This document shows, piece after piece, positions 6,899-7,715 of a stretch of 7,715 nt of DNA. The stretch covers positions 5,309-13,023 of the forward strand of contig DLDC01000174.1 of the NCBI GenBank assembly GCA_002480935.1, given 5' to 3'. The notes beneath the pieces were generated by a model. That model had not been told where the DNA came from. It was given only the letters and a program-made list of their open reading frames with translations, and searched no databases. Position 1 is the first letter of the stretch; each line of letters opens with the position of its first letter. Source of the DNA: Prevotella sp. UBA7782 (GTDB taxonomy: Bacteria; Bacteroidota; Bacteroidia; Bacteroidales; Bacteroidaceae). Position numbers and translations under genes: made by a program.

Positions 6899-6942
6899 AA
6901 AAAAATAGACAAGCCTTGGTCACTAGCTGGCCAGGGCTTGTC
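6899..6942. terminator. Strong hairpin between convergent operons, terminator in one or both directions
   Basis: The arms gacaagccttggtca (6908-6922) and tggccagggcttgtc (6928-6942) form a 15-bp stem with two G-U pairs and a 5-nt loop. Seven A's at 6899-6905 precede it on the + strand, so a minus-strand transcript would see the hairpin followed by a U-run. On the + strand only ggcttt follows, which is a poor U-tract. It probably ends the sigma operon mRNA and acts as a second stop for the cysteine synthase mRNA. Confidence 0.6.
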
Positions 6943-6965
6943 GGCTTTACAGCCTCTTGGTTGAT

Positions 6966-7001
6966 AAATAAAAAAAGGCATCACCCTAGGTGGGCAATGC
7001 C
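6966..7001 (-). terminator. Intrinsic terminator of the cysteine synthase gene
   Basis: Read on the minus strand, ggcattgccc, a 5-nt loop and gggtgatgcc form a 10-bp stem (7001-6977, two G-U pairs). It is followed directly by TTTTTTTATTT (6976-6966). It lies 46 nt past the stop codon of the minus-strand gene. This is a textbook Rho-independent terminator. Confidence 0.9.
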
Positions 7002-7028
7002 AGTTGTTATCCTTAACTTAAAGAGTCT

Positions 7029-7049
7029 AAAATCTTGGGAAGATTTTTT
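7029..7049 (+). terminator. Weak A/T-rich hairpin with T-run at the end of cysK
   Basis: aaaatctt (7029-7036) and aagatttt (7040-7047) pair as an 8-bp stem around ggg. On the + strand the T-run continues to 7049 and touches the stop codon of the convergent gene. It could be a late terminator for + strand read-through from the sigma operon. The stem has only two G/C pairs, so it may be incidental. Confidence 0.3.
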
Positions 7050-7715
7050 AGAGAGGGTATTCGTCGAAGGCGTAGAGCACAGTAGAGAGATACCTCTCAC
7101 CGGTGTCAGGCAGCAGAGCTACCACACGTTTGCCCTTGTTCTCCGGACGTTTAGCTATCTGAGCTGCTGCAAAGGCGGCTGCACCGGACGAGATGCCTAC
7201 GAGCAAACCTTCTTGTTGTGCCAGCTGGCGGCCTGTCAGAATGGCCTGGTCATTCTCTACTTCAAATATCTCGTCGATGACATTGGGGTCGTAAGTCTTT
7301 GGCACGAAGCCGGCTCCGATGCCCTGTATCTTGTGTGGGCCACTCTTTCCGCCGCTTAGCACAGGTGATGCGGCAGGCTCTACGGCCACTACCTTTACAT
7401 TGGGATTTTTCTCTTTGAGCCGCTTGCCGATACCTGATATGGTGCCACCGGTACCTACGCCGGCTACGAAGATATCTACTTGGCCATCGGTGTCGCGCCA
7501 AATCTCTTCGCCGGTAGTCTCGTAATGCTTGCGGGGGTTGGCCGGATTCTCAAACTGTTGCAGGATGATGGAGCCTGGGATAGACTCATGCAGCTTCTTG
7601 GCAGCCTCTATTGCGCCTGGCATACCGTCCTTGCCGCTGGTGAGCTTCACAGTAGCGCCGTAAGCCTTTACCAGGTTTCTGCGCTCTATACTCATGGTTT
7701 CGGGCATAGTGAGGA
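7048..7715 (-). CDS. cysK: Cysteine synthase A (O-acetylserine sulfhydrylase), N-terminus cut by window edge
   Basis: This is the PLP-dependent enzyme that makes L-cysteine from O-acetyl-L-serine and sulfide, the last step of cysteine biosynthesis in the cytoplasm. About 221 C-terminal residues are visible. The frame is open to the edge, and the first in-window Met (7707) is internal, within [12 protein letters not shown], which matches the middle of CysK. Numbered from that Met, [21 protein letters not shown] is at 50-70, the PLP-phosphate loop [10 protein letters not shown] at 83-92, [12 protein letters not shown] at 109-120, [12 protein letters not shown] at 125-136, GISSGAA at 171-177, and [10 protein letters not shown] at 200-209. 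The PLP Lys and the TSGNTG loop lie in the missing N-terminal part, roughly 95 residues. The sequence favours CysK over CysM or cystathionine beta-synthase (no CBS domains at the C-terminus). It is convergent with the sigma operon and has its own terminator. No defect is visible. Confidence 0.95.
   Translation of the reverse strand, partial: LTMPETMSIERRNLVKAYGATVKLTSGKDGMPGAIEAAKKLHESIPGSIILQQFENPANPRKHYETTGEEIWRDTDGQVDIFVAGVGTGGTISGIGKRLKEKNPNVKVVAVEPAASPVLSGGKSGPHKIQGIGAGFVPKTYDPNVIDEIFEVENDQAILTGRQLAQQEGLLVGISSGAAAFAAAQIAKRPENKGKRVVALLPDTGERYLSTVLYAFDEYPL

Noticed and set aside
6943..6954. Small hairpin ggct-ttac-agcc just after the 6908-6942 stem
   Set aside because: It has only four base pairs and no T-run follows, so it is expected by chance.
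6916..7359. A 147-codon + strand open frame after the Spy-like gene
   Set aside because: It runs through two hairpins and then antisense to conserved cysteine synthase motifs, and its translation shows no family resemblance.
7705..7707. ATG as the start of the cysteine synthase gene
   Set aside because: The two codons before it (Leu-Thr) match the internal CysK sequence [12 protein letters not shown], and the PLP Lys region would be missing. The gene continues beyond the window.

Overview
The window looks like a chromosomal segment of a Bacteroidota (Bacteroidales) bacterium, probably Prevotella-like and of moderate GC. The evidence is a SusC/SusD outer-membrane uptake pair, an ECF sigma factor of the Bacteroidales type, poor or absent Shine-Dalgarno sequences before several genes, and a promoter candidate resembling the Bacteroidota TTTG / TAnnTTTG consensus. 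The genus call is an impression; no marker gene confirms it.

Layout. (1) Positions 1-4882, + strand: a SusC-like TonB-dependent transporter whose 5' end lies outside the window, followed 13 nt later by a SusD-like surface lipoprotein. Together they would form a nutrient-import complex. No glycoside hydrolase, surface glycan-binding protein or hybrid two-component regulator is in view, so the substrate is unknown. (2) Positions 4883-5198: a 316-nt gap holding a strong stem-loop that ends the susCD transcript, other inverted repeats, and a promoter candidate for the next operon. (3) Positions 5199-6877, + strand: a compact three-gene operon. It encodes an ECF sigma factor with a probable TTG start, a single-pass membrane protein placed as an anti-sigma factor (4-nt ATGA overlap), and a small secreted basic protein with two LTxxQ-like motifs of the Spy/CpxP type. 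(4) Positions 6878-7047: a convergent intergenic region with a perfect minus-strand intrinsic terminator and two other hairpins. (5) Positions 7048-7715, - strand: the C-terminal two thirds of cysteine synthase A, running off the right edge.

How the parts work together. SusC and SusD should act as a TonB-powered outer-membrane channel with a lid. The sigma / membrane protein / periplasmic protein trio has the architecture of an envelope-stress or metal-responsive switch, like CnrH-CnrY-CnrX of Cupriavidus: a periplasmic sensor would modulate a membrane anti-sigma factor that holds the sigma factor inactive. This is the most interesting part of the window, but the roles of genes two and three are inferred from order, topology and short motifs. 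The cysteine synthase is housekeeping sulfur assimilation and appears unrelated. I saw no insertion sequence, CRISPR array, tRNA or rRNA.
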